A DNA stretch of 64,000 bases, taken from positions 44,472,501 through 44,536,500 of the forward strand of contig NC_073339.2 in assembly GCF_027580225.2 (NCBI RefSeq), in the 5' to 3' direction. A program made the translations under genes and the position numbers. Each line of letters opens with the position of its first letter. Within the stretch, counting starts at the first letter, position 1. Below, piece by piece: positions 33,953-46,945 of this stretch. The notes under the pieces are model-generated. The model worked only from the letters and a program-made list of their open reading frames with translations, made no database searches and was not told the DNA's origin. Source of the stretch: Misgurnus anguillicaudatus (Eukaryota > Chordata > Actinopteri > Cypriniformes > Cobitidae).

Positions 33953-34189
33953 TACCATATATTACTGCATCTATCATGTAATAAATACACTACATACACT
34001 CTTGTGTGTGTGTTTCTGCACTTTAAATTTGTCCTAGCATCCTAAGTAACCCTGTCCTGAAAATTCAAAGTCGACCACAGCTCAGCAGTTCCGGCCGAAC
34101 TCTTTCATTTTAGCATTATAGTCAATCAAAGCAACAATATAAAGGAGATACAAGCACTTTTCACCCCATGATACACCAAATAAAAGCCA
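33953..34189. other. Non-coding, nothing recognised
   Basis: Short unremarkable spacer with no open frame or repeat. Confidence 0.4.
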
Positions 34190-34650
34190 TCTTGGCAAGG
34201 TTAAGAATCGCACGCATCCTGTGATATCAAGTCCCTGTCAGGCAGACAAAGAGCAAGTTGTCTGCATTCTTGCTCTCGAAGTACAGCACAAGTGCCAAAA
34301 GAGAAAAGAGAGGCTGTAGAGAGGACAGCCGCTGAGACGAGGCAAAAATGCAAATCCAGGCAGAGATGATTGGTAACTTCCTCTCGGCGTCTGGCAGCTG
34401 CACCGAGGACTGCTGTGAGGAGAGAGGCGACTTCCAGTCAAGCCATTTTAATGACGATTCAAGACAAACGTGTTTTTTCCATTCAACGTTTCGTGCATTA
34501 TAAACAGCACGGGGATGCTTTGTTTGCATGCAAGGAATATGTTTTCTGCAGGTGCGGTTTTTGGCTTTTTGTTTGCCGTTCCTTCCATATTCTGAAGAGG
34601 ATGAGCGTGCATGCTTTAAATGCATAATAAAACTATGCAATAAAAACAGA
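34190..34650. promoter_or_regulatory. Candidate non-coding regulatory block
   Basis: High-complexity sequence with GCCATTTTAATGACG at 34442 and AAAATGCAAATCC (octamer-like) at 34346. A 137-codon minus-strand frame and two shorter frames overlap. None looks like a known protein and the longest depends on the complexity of a short stretch. Confidence 0.25.
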
Positions 34651-34919
34651 AAGCGTCTTTTAGATAGAACTTGAAAAATGAACCATGCACATCATACTAC
34701 AGACTTTTCCGTCCAGTAATAATTTCGAACATTTTATCCAAGCGTTCAGCATGTTTTGCCGCAACACGCTTTGTATGTTTTCCGTAAAGCTTCTTCAAAA
34801 CAACAAGCATTGCAAAAAGCGCTATACAAATAAACCAGACCTGACTTGACTTCACCTGGCTTTATGTGGCCTTCCACTAGTACGCTTTCTATAAGTGTTG
34901 ACAGAAACCCATTAAAGAC
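34651..34919. other. Non-coding, nothing recognised
   Basis: 34795-34855 (AAAGCGCTATACAAATAAA) resembles the AT-rich tail of a worn retroelement, common in fish, but is too short to classify. Confidence 0.3.
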
Positions 34920-35300
34920 CTTAAACCATCATGATCTCCCCAATCTCCGGTCCCATGTCCTATTTATGTTTAGATTATTTAAAAGAATAAGCCTCTACCA
35001 TCTGCACGTACAATACTAGCGTGCTAATTTCGCACATAGCCAGGCTAATTACCAAACAGCATTGGACAGGACCTTTCCCAGGCCCTTACGTGGCTCTGCG
35101 CTCACAGTTCTGCCAGCTTTAGGTCCGTAGCCCCTGCTAGGCCTCACACAACAGCTGCAGGCCACTGCGCATATCCGGTGTGGAAGGAGGCGACAGCAAG
35201 CATAAAGGCCCGATTGATAGCGCAACGGCTTCGGAGGAATGCTTAGTAAAGCCTGCCGGGTGTACGACTTAATTTAACTCCACCCGTCTGGCCTTCATTC
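34920..35300. promoter_or_regulatory. Candidate conserved non-coding regulatory block
   Basis: Dense complex sequence: CATCATGATCTCCCCAATC, GCTAATTTCGCACATAGCC, CAGGCTAATTACCAAACAGC, CACAACAGCTGCAGG (E-box) and TTAATTTAACTCC. No repeat likeness and no open frame. The homeobox-like TAATTA sites and the gene-desert position are suggestive only. Confidence 0.3.
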
Positions 35301-36139
35301 TTCTGATGGTAACACTTATTGAGGAATGGATACAAAAAAACAACAACAAGAAAAGTGAGATTCGAATTCGGGTTCATTATTGCCCGGCAACTGGAAAAAA
35401 GCACACGGCATTAGCATGCTGCGCGTTTGGTCTCGACTGGATTAGTCTTTCATCTGTTTGTTGACTCTTATTTGTAGTACTTGCATGTCTTTAGAGGATA
35501 AAATCTTTCTTTGGGTACCCACGTTTGACTTATTTGCATTTGCACGGTCCTAGATATAAAAAATTTATTAGTAGTCTTCTGAGAAAAACGTCCTAGGAAA
35601 ATCAGAGCTGCCACATGCCAGAAGTTCCCTTAAACGTTTGTACGGGGCTGATGTTGTTTCCTCGCTCTTTTATTTATTTAGCTCGCCTTTATACATTTCT
35701 CATGTTCTGTCAGAATCACAGATGTGAACTAAATGCTTCTCGCTTTTTCATTTTGAGATAAGCAGAATTTTTACATGTCCTCTTTACAGCTTTAGTCAAG
35801 TGATGTTTATTTACGCTAAAAAAGGAGACATGGATTTGTTCATATCTGCGCACTCCAGTAGCCTTTAAAAAAAGGGGTCGGCAATGTTTGTGGCAAAACA
35901 TGAATGATACTTCAAACTGTGTAGCCTGTAAAGTAGAGATGTGCAATTACTAAAGTGGCTGGATTTACTTACCTTTGAGGTTTCTAGAGACCAAAATATC
36001 ATACTGAGCCACTAAACACCACAGCAACTACAAAGCATTGCTCTAGCAACCACATACAATGCTAGATTGTGGCAGTGAGTTTTGCATATACAAGTACCAA
36101 TACAATTTTTATTCAATAAAAAAAGTTTACGTACCTTAC
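35301..36139. other. Non-coding; GTTGCTAGG-type repeat near its end
   Basis: 36010-36070 (ACCACAGCAACTACAAAGC, TTGCTCTAGCAACCACATAC) is another copy of the dispersed motif. The rest shows no element. Confidence 0.4.
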
Positions 36140-36616
36140 AAGTGGCAGCCGGTGATTGCCTTTTTATTTCTGAAGGCGCTCGATGCGAAGTTCGTCACAA
36201 CATGTATGTAGGCCGTCATGTTTATGGTTCCGTTTTTCAAAATATGTGTCTTGCGCGTCGCAAGATCCTGTGTGCATCACGTGTCTTGTCAAGATAGGTG
36301 TCTGCTGCAGATGCGTCTAGAGGGTTTGTGATAGGGGAGACGCTCGCGTTTGCCAGATACTCTCATAATCTCATGTGTAATCAGCGTTTAGTGTTGAGGG
36401 AGTGTCTTGCGTGTATTTTGTAAACTTGAGCGTCTCTTTTAGCATAAACGGTTTTGACGCGTGTGCAGCAGGCACTTATTTTGACAAAACACGTGATGCA
36501 CATGGTTCACATGATGCAACAAACACATATTTTGAAAATGCAAGCAACACACATGACAATCCGAATACTTATTTTGAATTAGCAACGCTCGGATGAGCAG
36601 TCACGAGCTGCCACTG
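36140..36616. mobile_element. Second copy of the fold-back hAT-like MITE, perfect 8-bp duplication
   Basis: Starts AAGTGGCAGCCGGTGATTG (first base changed from C) and ends GTCACGAGCTGCCACTG. TACCTTAC flanks both sides (36132-36139, 36617-36624). The interior matches 24941-25405, including GCGAAGTTCGTCACAACATG and GCAGCAGGCACTTATTTTGA. Confidence 0.9.
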
Positions 36617-36990
36617 TACCTTACAGATCAGTTGATTATAAAAAGTTACATTAGCTAAATGTAACTCATAGCTAAAAAGCTCTTATTTTATTGGTATGTG
36701 AGTTTTTTTGTGTGAAAAAACTGTTTTCATGTTTGAAGTGCACTCAAAAAGGCACAAACTTAACCCGAGTTGAGTTATTTTAACCTATTGTTGGGTCAAA
36801 TATAAAATATTCTGGGTTAATTTAGCTCATCGGCTGGGCATATTTTGACCCAACGCTGGGTTCAAAATAACTTTTGAACATAGAGTTTTTCAGCATTTTT
36901 CAGTGTGTGGTTCACATGGATTGTTTCATTTTCAAGTCTGAAAATATTTTTTGGGAGGGGACATCAGACAAGCAAGAGTTTGTTTCACTG
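36617..36990. mobile_element. AACCCAACGTTGGGTT-core MITE at 36740-36905
   Basis: CACTCAAAAAGGCACAAAC and TTTTTCAGTGTG look like the ends. The core has ATTTTAACCTATTGTTGGGT and TTGACCCAACGCTGGGTTC. Copies of this core are at 20881-21020 and 49495-49605. Confidence 0.5.
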
Positions 36991-39106
36991 CACTGTAAAA
37001 AGTGAAAAGTTGGATTAACTTAAAAAAATCAATTTGTAACAAAAAAATAAATAAAACATTAAACACATTTTTGTTTCGACGTTACAAAAATAACCATGGT
37101 TTTACTACAGTTAAAAAAACATGGTTACTGTAGTAAAACCATAGTTTTGCTAATAGTAATCAATACACAAACAACGTAACATGGTTCATTTTCCTAAGGG
37201 CACTTTAGGTAACAAATTTTTTATATTACCAATTAAAGATGCAATTTGTATTATCTGCGCCGCTAGATGGCGCCAGATCAAATCAATAACAATGACGTTG
37301 TTTAATGACACTCTGAAGCAGCGTGGAATTATGGGATTTGTAGTCTTTAACTCAACCGCTGATAGCCATCAATCAGACGCGAACGAGAAATCACGTTGAC
37401 GGATAAGGTAATCGAGTCTTATAAATGTTGCGTTTGATGAAATAGTTTATTTCATTATGTACGTTTATATGTGATGTTCAAAACAAAATTGTTAGTCAAG
37501 ATGTTACAGTATTAGTCCAAATGGTTAACACAGCACAGAATTAAGTTTTCAACTTACAATCTACAATGATTTTTCACATAATGTATTGACAGTACAAATC
37601 TTATTGTGAAGTGTCTTAAAATGACAATTTATATTGCTGTACAATACCTTTGATGTGCATATCGTCCGCGGGAAGACGTGCTGATTACAATCTACCCATT
37701 AATGTTGTGATCAATATAATAGCATACGTTTTTTGAGGGGTTACGAATCAAAACAACTCACCCATCACGTAAAACACAAGCAGGATCAGAATCTCGGTCT
37801 AGTTAAATGTTGTCGCGAAGCTCTCTCCATCCAGATAATGCAACACCAATTGATCCTCAATCTTTCTCTCGTTTTGTTCCAAACTCTTCTTGGGTCATTT
37901 GGTTGGCCGATACGCTTACAGGAGCTGTCTTTGCTGACACAACCAGTGGCAGACGGTAAAGAGTTATCCATAAGTTCATATGCAAGCGCGTAGCCCGACA
38001 GGCGCTAACGCATAGTTCCGCATTTGTCCACAACACTTGCTGCGTCCGAAAACTCAAGGCAGTGACTTGTTGCCTCGCTGCCTCATGAGGAAATGACTTC
38101 AGAGGTATGAAGGCAGCTCAGAGAAAGGCTTTCAGACGCACTTCAAAGGCAGCGTGTTTGAAATATAAACAGAGAGTGCCTTTGTAATAACTAATCACAT
38201 ATTTGAAAACTACTTATTTCTCGCTAGAAATGCATTTAAAAGGTGTAAAAAGTGAAAATATACGTTTATTTACACTAAATTTGTGCTCCAGTCGCTTCCG
38301 TGGCCGCCATTTTATTTTTTCGAACTCGACCACTGTTGTCATGTGGTTTTTACGTCAGTAAAGGCGGTGACAAAGGGTCACATGGATATTAACCTCATTG
38401 ACAGGAGACTGCAATGCCCCGTGTCAATGTTTTGAAGGGAAATTTTCTCACGATTTACAAGTAGTTAAAACTACCTGATCTCACAAAATACGTGAAATAC
38501 TCACGCATTATTTTGCTCAGTTTTGTGTGACATTGTCACGACTTTCTTTTCCGTGACAGTTTCACGTATTGGTTACTCAACTGTTTTTCCTATTTTTAAA
38601 CAATTGTCGCTTCGGTTTGGGGTTAGATTTGCTGTTTGTGTTACAATGTCACTTAATGTATTGGTTTATAAAAAAAAAATCATATGCTTTTTAAACCATC
38701 GTTGCCTGACGTTAGGGTTAGAGTTGGGTTTGGGTAAGGATGTCATTTTATGTAACAGAAAGTTGTTCTAACCCAAACCGAAGCGACAATTGTAAGAAAA
38801 TAGGAAAAACAGTTGAGTAACCAATACGTGAAACTGTCACGGAAAAGAAAGTCGTGTCAGGGGCACGTAATATGGTGGAAATACGTGACAATGTCACGCA
38901 AAACTGAGCAAAATAATGCGTGACTATTTCACGTATTTTGTGAGATCAGGTTGCGTTTAAAACATTACAGATATTGATAGTAATCAGCTGGACAAAATAT
39001 ATAACACTGGCCTAGTAGTTTTTGGACATTTTACTGCAAATATCTTACAAATTGCACCTTTAAAGTAATTTTTTTAGGTTGATCCAACTTTTCACTTTTT
39101 ACAGTG
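36991..39106. mobile_element. 2.1-kb region bracketed by CACTGTAAAAAGTGAAAAGT ends
   Basis: CACTGTAAAAAGTGAAAAGT at 36991-37010 is mirrored by ACTTTTCACTTTTTACAGTG at 39087-39106. TG lies on each side. Inside are a TTACTGTAGTAAAACCAT repeat (37085-37145), about 1.2 kb of complex DNA and a nested fold-back at 38474-38950. It may be one large element or two MITE copies in opposite orientation. Confidence 0.5.
38474..38950. mobile_element. 477-bp fold-back element with long inverted arms
   Basis: CCTGATCTCACAAAATACGT at 38474 is mirrored by ACGTATTTTGTGAGATCAGG at 38931-38950. The arms extend more than 150 bp (GTGACAGTTTCACGTATTGG at 38554; CCAATACGTGAAACTGTCAC at 38820; AATTGTCGCTTCGGTTTGGG and its complement at 38770-38790). 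The loop is short. An 82-codon frame in the left arm has no domain. Confidence 0.9.
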
Positions 39107-39165
39107 TGGGACTCTTGAATTGTAAGATATAAGGAGCAGCTTAAACAGTAAACAAATCCAGGCCA
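39107..39165. other. Short spacer
   Basis: No feature recognised. Confidence 0.4.
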
Positions 39166-39444
39166 GGGGTCTTATTTATAAAGTGTGCGTATGCACAAAA
39201 CGAGGCTGGAAACGTGTACGCCATTTCCCACGCAAAGTATGTAATCTATAAAAAAACAAACTTGACGGGAGAATGGGCTTGAAGGGTGGGATCTGAGGAT
39301 GATTCATGTATGCACACTTGCAGGTGATCTGCGATTTATAAAGGAAACAAGTCTTAATATTTTCTAGCGCATTCCATTTTTGGCTTTTGTGCATACGTAG
39401 AATTTTAGTAAGGATCCTACGCACAGTTTTATAAATGAGAACCC
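39166..39444. mobile_element. TIR element with TTATAAA-type ends
   Basis: GGGGTCTTATTTATAAAG at the left and TTTTATAAATGAGAACCC at the right form an inverted pair. The interior has GTGTGCGTATGCACAAAACG and ACGTGTACGCCATTTCCCAC, a familiar teleost DNA-repeat layout. The 159-codon minus-strand frame over 39176-39655 includes repeat sequence and lacks a domain. Confidence 0.55.
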
Positions 39445-42015
39445 AGATCTGCACCAGATCCAAGCCGAAGTCAGGGGATCTGCCGTGGATCCAGTGCAGC
39501 TTTGGCCTGGAGTCGTCTGGTGTCTGGGAGGGGAACCATACGCGCGTTTTCTGTATGTACGTTCTATGAATCAAACATAGGCTACGCCTCAAATTTAGGA
39601 TGGTTTCTACAGACCCAAACTTAAAGTTGTGTTTCTTTGAAAATATCATAAACATAAATCTACGAATGGCACAAAACCTCTTGATGGCATTCAGTTGGTC
39701 TCTTTAAAAGAAATGACCGTTTCCATTTCTTTCTTCAGTTCCTTTTTAATAAGCAATATTTGAACAGTTCGATGACTCAAGCTTCATATCTCCTACACAC
39801 GTACACATAATTTTCACGAGTAAAGCACATAAAAGGCATCACAAGAAATTCGATTTTGAACAGTTATTATTGCCTGTTTTATGCCAATTGCAGGAGATGA
39901 AATAGACAAACACCATGTTTCTGCGAAAATAAACCTATAAATTTAACCTAATGCATGTATCTTCACAGTTAGTATCACTAAAGTCTTTGTCCTACATCTT
40001 TATTAGGACAAATGCTGGACATTTTAATGTAACAAATATGCATTTGTTGGTTCCCATGCAGCGTCGAAACAACAATAAACCTGGTACAACGTAGCATCAA
40101 CAAAACATATTTTGCTTAAGCCCTTTAAAAGTAAAACGTTTTCCAAGACCAAAATCATTATTGAGAGAGAAAATATGACCCCATTGTTGTGTTTTCATGT
40201 TTTTCTTCTGAAGTAATTGGCCATTTTGAATTCAGTTTATAATGAGCAGCTAGATGACAAACAGCAAATGGCCACTGCTTCAGACTTATTCTGTTACATT
40301 TACAAAGTTTACTTTATAAGTACTCACAATGAATAAAGGAAACTGTTTGACAGTAACAGTAAATTATCTGTTGTTTGCGCAAACCATTTAGTCAATAGTT
40401 TGACAAGATTAATATATTTTAAAAACAAATGTGTTATTTTATATGCTTTAAAATATTTTTACACATTTTTATTTTATTAAATTGTTTTTAAATTCATAAA
40501 ATGCCACACATGTTTTTAAATGAGTATCATGTTGACATCTTGAGGCTCCACAGACAAAACATTTTGGTCTTGTTGTATAAATACGTCACCTAAACTTTTT
40601 TGTTTAAATGTTATATTGTGCATAATATTCTGTGCTCGCTACGTATTCATTGTATGCTTGCTTTAAAAATGCAAGAGAGGGACATGTCAAAATATGAAAC
40701 ATGCTTGATCAGTCAAGTTTGACGTGGCCACACCGGTGAGGGCTGTTTAATGCGTTCATTCAAAGGATGTCCTTGTAAATTCATTGTGGGGGAGATGACG
40801 AGAGGAAGGAAGGAAGATTTCTTCCCTGTGGAGTGGATATTAACACAGGCAGCTGGTGGGGGGAAAAGGAATTTTGGTGGAATGTTGTGAAGTCGTTGTT
40901 ACACAAGCAATGCAGCTAGATTCATTTGTCCCACCCCATGTTTCATTGCTTTCTTCAACAGCTCTAAAGGGGGGCAAGGAAATACATGCATTTGTTTGTG
41001 ACCAAAAATAGTGTTTTATGATATTTTAAAGGAAATCAATATTGTTTGGACTAACAGTGTTTATTCTGTGCTCCTGTTTTAAAAATAAACTCAATGTTTA
41101 ATTTCTTGACAGGCTTCGGCAACTCACCTATTTTGCTACCGTAAAAAAGAAGTGTGTCAAAGAAAATGCATTTATCAGCAAACAAAGGTGCTAAAACACT
41201 TAGGCATAGCTGCGCATTGGCAAACACCCAAGCACTTCAGTACATTGGCAGGGATCTCTGCATGAGCAAGCAAAAGTTTTTTCTTTTTTTTGCTGTTCCT
41301 GAATGGTTTGGATGCTTATGCAGGACTTAAAAAGCTTCCTGAAATCACTACTCCTAGAACTTAACAAATAGGCAAAAAAGTAGTATATTTCACAATGCTT
41401 TGTTCAATACTAGCTATAAACTTAGACTATCTTTAATAGGTCCGAATCTTATTTCGCCCTCTGATATCCCTGGAAAACAACAGCCCGTACTAAATCCTTC
41501 TTCTGTTAGACAATATCAAAGCCCTAAAACAAGCCACAGGACAAACATTGTAAAGCCATCTTGTCTTGTGGAGCAATTTCTCCAGCTGATTTGTGGTGTG
41601 CAAATGAAGCAACAGTGATGTTTGTTGAGGCAGACGTTGTCAGAGACGAGGATAAACAAGTTCAACATCATCATGAGTGACGACACTTGCTCTTCCAAAC
41701 AAATGGAAGAACTTGCATTGTTTTTATCTGTTACATTTATAGTTAAAATAAGCAAACATTGGTTATTGAGCAAGTACTGTACATAAAAAAATCCATGGTA
41801 AACTTATAATCAGCGCTCAAATTAAGAGAGGGGGGGATCCAGGACCCCCCATAAGGCATTACGGACCCCCTTAAAAGATGTAAAAATGATACTTAGGGAG
41901 GTCTCTCAAATAGTTTTATTTTAGTAAAGATAATGCTGACAAATCTAATTAGGATGCAGAAAATTTCGTGAATGGATTATTTACCTTAATAAATGTGAAG
42001 TCTATTTTTAGCATA
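39445..42015. other. Non-coding, mostly AT-rich single-copy DNA
   Basis: No gene, array or TIR pair identified in 2.6 kb. 39445-39545 has related GATCTGCACCAGATCC / GATCTGCCGTGGATCC modules. 41815-41880 (GAGAGGGGGGGATCCAGGAC, GACCCCCCATAAGG) looks like a worn repeat end. Short frames of 72-85 codons are not convincing. Confidence 0.4.
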
Positions 42016-43622
<1,607 letters not shown>

Positions 43623-43968
43623 TATGTTGTGTCTCACATGTGAACGCCCACTAATATCACACTGACATCCTATCTTGTCAAATTATCTTATATTTTTAAA
43701 TGATTAATAAACTAGTTTCAAATATTTTGGGAAAAAACATAAGTATTACATAAATCATCAAGCTGTGTTTTAAGGTAGTAATGTGTTGCCATTTTGGGTT
43801 GGTGGGTCATGGTGGGTACTTATAATAATGAAATAATGATTTATAAGTGATATGTTGGGTACAAATTTGCAGAAAATTCTACTTCAAATATAAGTACATA
43901 AAGTAACATGCAATTTTATGGTTTCAACAGAGGTGGCGATAGAGAGGCAAAAGTTACGCACTGCAGCT
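43623..43968. other. Non-coding; GGCGATAGAGAGGCAAA repeat at its end
   Basis: 43905-43968 (ACAGAGGTGGCGATAGAGAG, GGCAAAAGTTACG) matches the segment repeated at 51295, 51800 and 52310. Confidence 0.5.
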
Positions 43969-44457
43969 TTAACTCATTCCCCACAAGCCATTTTTTGGAA
44001 AAGTTGCCGGCTAGCATTTCTTTTTGTGATTTTCAAGTTTTACAAAATGCTTTTCAGGACAATTTTCTTCAAAATATATATAAACATACAAATATATCAA
44101 ATGAAAGAACAGACCCTCTGCTTTTAAGCAAACAAACAAACAAAAAAACGTTTTTTATCCTATTTATATTTCTTTCTCTGCTTATAAATATGGGTATTTT
44201 TTTTAATATTTTTTAGCAAAAAGCTGAAATAATTGAATTTTGTGAAGGAATTTTGTTAGAGATCAGATTCAGAACGATTATCAAAACATACATAAGAGAT
44301 TAAAATTGGTTGATAAATAACGTTTTGGCTAGTTTTTTCATAAATTGGGTAAGTGGATAATGCAGATTAACATAAAAATTCATCAGGAACGCGTTTATTA
44401 TGCAAATGTTTTCTCTTAATTGACAAGATAACTCGTCAATGGCAGGGAAATACTTAA
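43969..44457. mobile_element. Second copy of the TTAA-bounded ACTC element
   Basis: TTAACTCATTCCCCACAAGCC (21 nt from 43969) and TCAATGGCAGGGAAATACTTAA near the right end mark the TIRs. The interior matches 29550-30000 (TTTCTCTGCTTATAAATATG, CATCAGGAACGCGTTTATTA, TTTTCTCTTAATTGACAAGA). A 102-codon frame at 43908-44216 follows repeat sequence and is not a gene. Confidence 0.65.
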
Positions 44458-44553
44458 TATCACAATATACACTGGGTTTTGCACTATATACAATAATATA
44501 AAATGAAGCATCACTGTTTAGTAAATTTGCCTTTAAGTGTAGCGAAGAAAGAT
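44458..44553. other. Short spacer
   Basis: AT-rich, no feature recognised. Confidence 0.4.
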
Positions 44554-44888
44554 TTGAAGGTGCATTGTATAACTTTTAGAAGGATCTCTTGACAGAAATG
44601 CAATATAATAAACATAACTATATTATCAGTGGCGTATAAAGACCTTACAAAGTGAACTGTATTGTTTTTATTACCTTAGTATGAGCCGTTTTTATCTACA
44701 TACACCGCGGGACCCCTTACATGGATGTCGTCATTTCACGCCGTCATGTTTCTACAAAACCAGGTTGTCTCAGACGATGATGTTTGTCCTGTGGCGGCTA
44801 CCGTAGCTTCTCTATATGCGTTTCGAAAGGGAGGAGTGAGCTTTGGACTGAGCCGTTGGTCGCAATTCACAATCTAGCCTAGTGGAGG
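44554..44888. mobile_element. Worn copy of the TTAAAGGTGCAG MITE
   Basis: Starts TTGAAGGTGCATTGTATAAC (first TTAA changed to TTGA), then TCTCTTGACAGAAATGCAAT, GAGCCGTTTTTATCTACATA and GACTGAGCCGTTGGTCGCAA as in 62627-63018. The right end is lost. Confidence 0.7.
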
Positions 44889-45380
44889 ACAAAACATCTG
44901 TAGTAAGTCCCATTTAACTGCTGAGGCACCTTAGTTAATCCTTGATCAATATAAATAGGACTCTTAAAAGCAAAAGAAGGCCTGTCAGTAGATTGGTTCC
45001 AAACATGCCAAGCCAGGCAGCTTATCTGTTAGAAAAAAATGATAAGATATAGAGCTGTCTCTGTGCGGATCTTCTCAAAATATCACAAAGATGGACCCCA
45101 AAGTGAAAAGCTGTCTGGCGGAGGCATTACAACACTTTCATCTTGGTTTCCTATTAAAGGAAATTTAGCGATCAGCACCTTTAACAATCTGTCACAATGT
45201 CATATCACATCACGTTTGATGAAAATAGAGAGTTCAGTAGGATATCTTACATTATTGCACTCCAATTCTCCCATTTTCAGGTGTTATCCGTCTCTCTGGT
45301 AAGTGGCACAAGCTGAAACAGGATGAAAATGATTCCTTTGATCTCTCTCTCTCTCTCATCTGAACCCTATTTATTTCTAG
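44889..45380. other. Non-coding, nothing recognised
   Basis: Complex sequence with a CT run at 45343-45358. An 87-codon frame (45039-45302) lacks a domain. Confidence 0.4.
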
Positions 45381-46140
45381 TAAATTGAAAATTAAATGCC
45401 AGCAAATTCTGCACGGCTAGCACCATCACATTTTCCTTAAATTCTAAAAATGTACTTTACTTCAAAACACCAAAGATGATGGATTTAGTTCACATCTGCT
45501 TAACGTCTGAGTACTGGTTTTCCACTTCGCAAGAATGCTTTTTACGACGTTTCTCAAACATTTAGGTCATGTGAAATGTTGTTCTAGATGCCCCGTATTA
45601 AGTCTTGTATAATTTATTGCAAAATAAATTAGGCGCACTTACCGCAACCGATTAATTTCCAATGTTTCGTGTCTTAAATCAAAAGGGCAGGCCTATTTCT
45701 TTATTAAGCTATTGCTTCTGTACCAAAATCCTGAAATAATTTCACAAGCTAAAGTAATGTAAGATCTAAACAATTAATAAGGAGGCGAAACAGCCCAAAG
45801 GCACATGCCACTTTGCTGCACATTATAAATATTTCCATTTCCTCTCAGTAGTTGATTTACACATTCGATTACTTCGCAAGTCTCCACATGCACAACGGCA
45901 GGATATGAATGCGCAATAAAATTGATCCATTTGCCATCAAGCAGCCCATCATCGCAACATTAACAACTATTGGTTTCATTAGCGCCCAGTAAGAACATCG
46001 CAGGATTCTGGCATAACAATGTAGGTAATTTCCTCTCACAGAGGTTTGCAATTAAAAAAGATTGTAATTATGATTATTATCATTCGTTAGTAATATTGCT
46101 GGGATAGACAGATGACACATCTTGTCGTCTGAAGTTGTTC
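45381..46140. promoter_or_regulatory. Candidate non-coding regulatory block
   Basis: Non-repetitive sequence rich in short AT-rich factor-like sites: GATTAATTTCC (45650), CATTATAAATATTTCC (45820), CAATAAAATTGATCCATTTG (45913) and TTGGTTTCATTAGCGCCC (45971). No open frame of note. Suggested only by complexity within a gene desert. Confidence 0.25.
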
Positions 46141-46945
46141 ACATACAAGGATATCACACTGCTTGGTTTCATGAACGAGGCCCAATAATATATTTCAGTT
46201 AGCTCAAAAGACTACCTTAAATACTTGCACTTAGAGCAAAGTATTGAAAAAGATCATTTGAACAATGAAAATATAGAAATCAATACAATTCTGTTATTCT
46301 TTCCTTTAAAAACCAAAAAATAATCTACGAGCTACACATACACTTAACATTTATACCTAGCAATTCTGTGGGAAAAAGAAAACATTTGTTTTTAACAAGG
46401 TTCCCCATTAATAGGCATTTATGTTGGTTTCCAGGTGGACAAAATCAATTCAGTTTGAAGTAGGGCAGTTCCTAAAAAGCTCAGTCCTGTTGAATGCATC
46501 TTTTTCAATAGTCAGTATAGCAGGGTTTCCCAATCAGCCTCACAGGTGCAAGAGCCGCTGGGGTCAAAGGTCATGGGATAGCGGTCTCATTTGACACACA
46601 AGAAGTCGGCAGCCATTATAAAACTGTTGACCCTGCGGTGTTCCTACTAATAATGCTCTGTATGAAAGTAATGGTGCCCTGCAGTGGCTTTCTGCCTAGA
46701 AAAAAGCTTTGTTGCATGAAAGGAAATGGCAGTTCTAATAAAGTCTTTCAGTTTCTTCAGGAAATCTGTATTCATGGATCCTTAAACACTATTAAAAATA
46801 AAGGTGCTTCACAGCAATGCTATAGAAGAACCTTTTTTGGTTTCTCAAATAACCATTTAGTTCTTTAAAGAACCGTTTCTTTATACATTTTTAAAATCTT
46901 ATGAAACAAAAAAATCTAATGTGAGGAATATGATGCTTCACGTTT
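46141..46945. other. Non-coding; AAGAACC repeat at 46795-46885
   Basis: AAGAACCTTTTTTGG and TTCTTTAAAGAACCGTTTC modules are a dispersed fish motif. The rest is complex DNA without a gene. Confidence 0.4.

Noticed and set aside
34227..34640. 137-codon minus-strand frame
   Set aside because: No family likeness, overlapping frames on both strands, and no splice or promoter context. Better explained as complex non-coding DNA.
39176..39655. 159-codon minus-strand frame
   Set aside because: Half of it is repeat sequence (TIR element at 39166-39444), and the translation has no recognisable domain.
41881..42015. LTR or SINE start just before the Tc1 element
   Set aside because: No TG...CA pair, tRNA-like boxes or tail could be found; AT-rich flank only.
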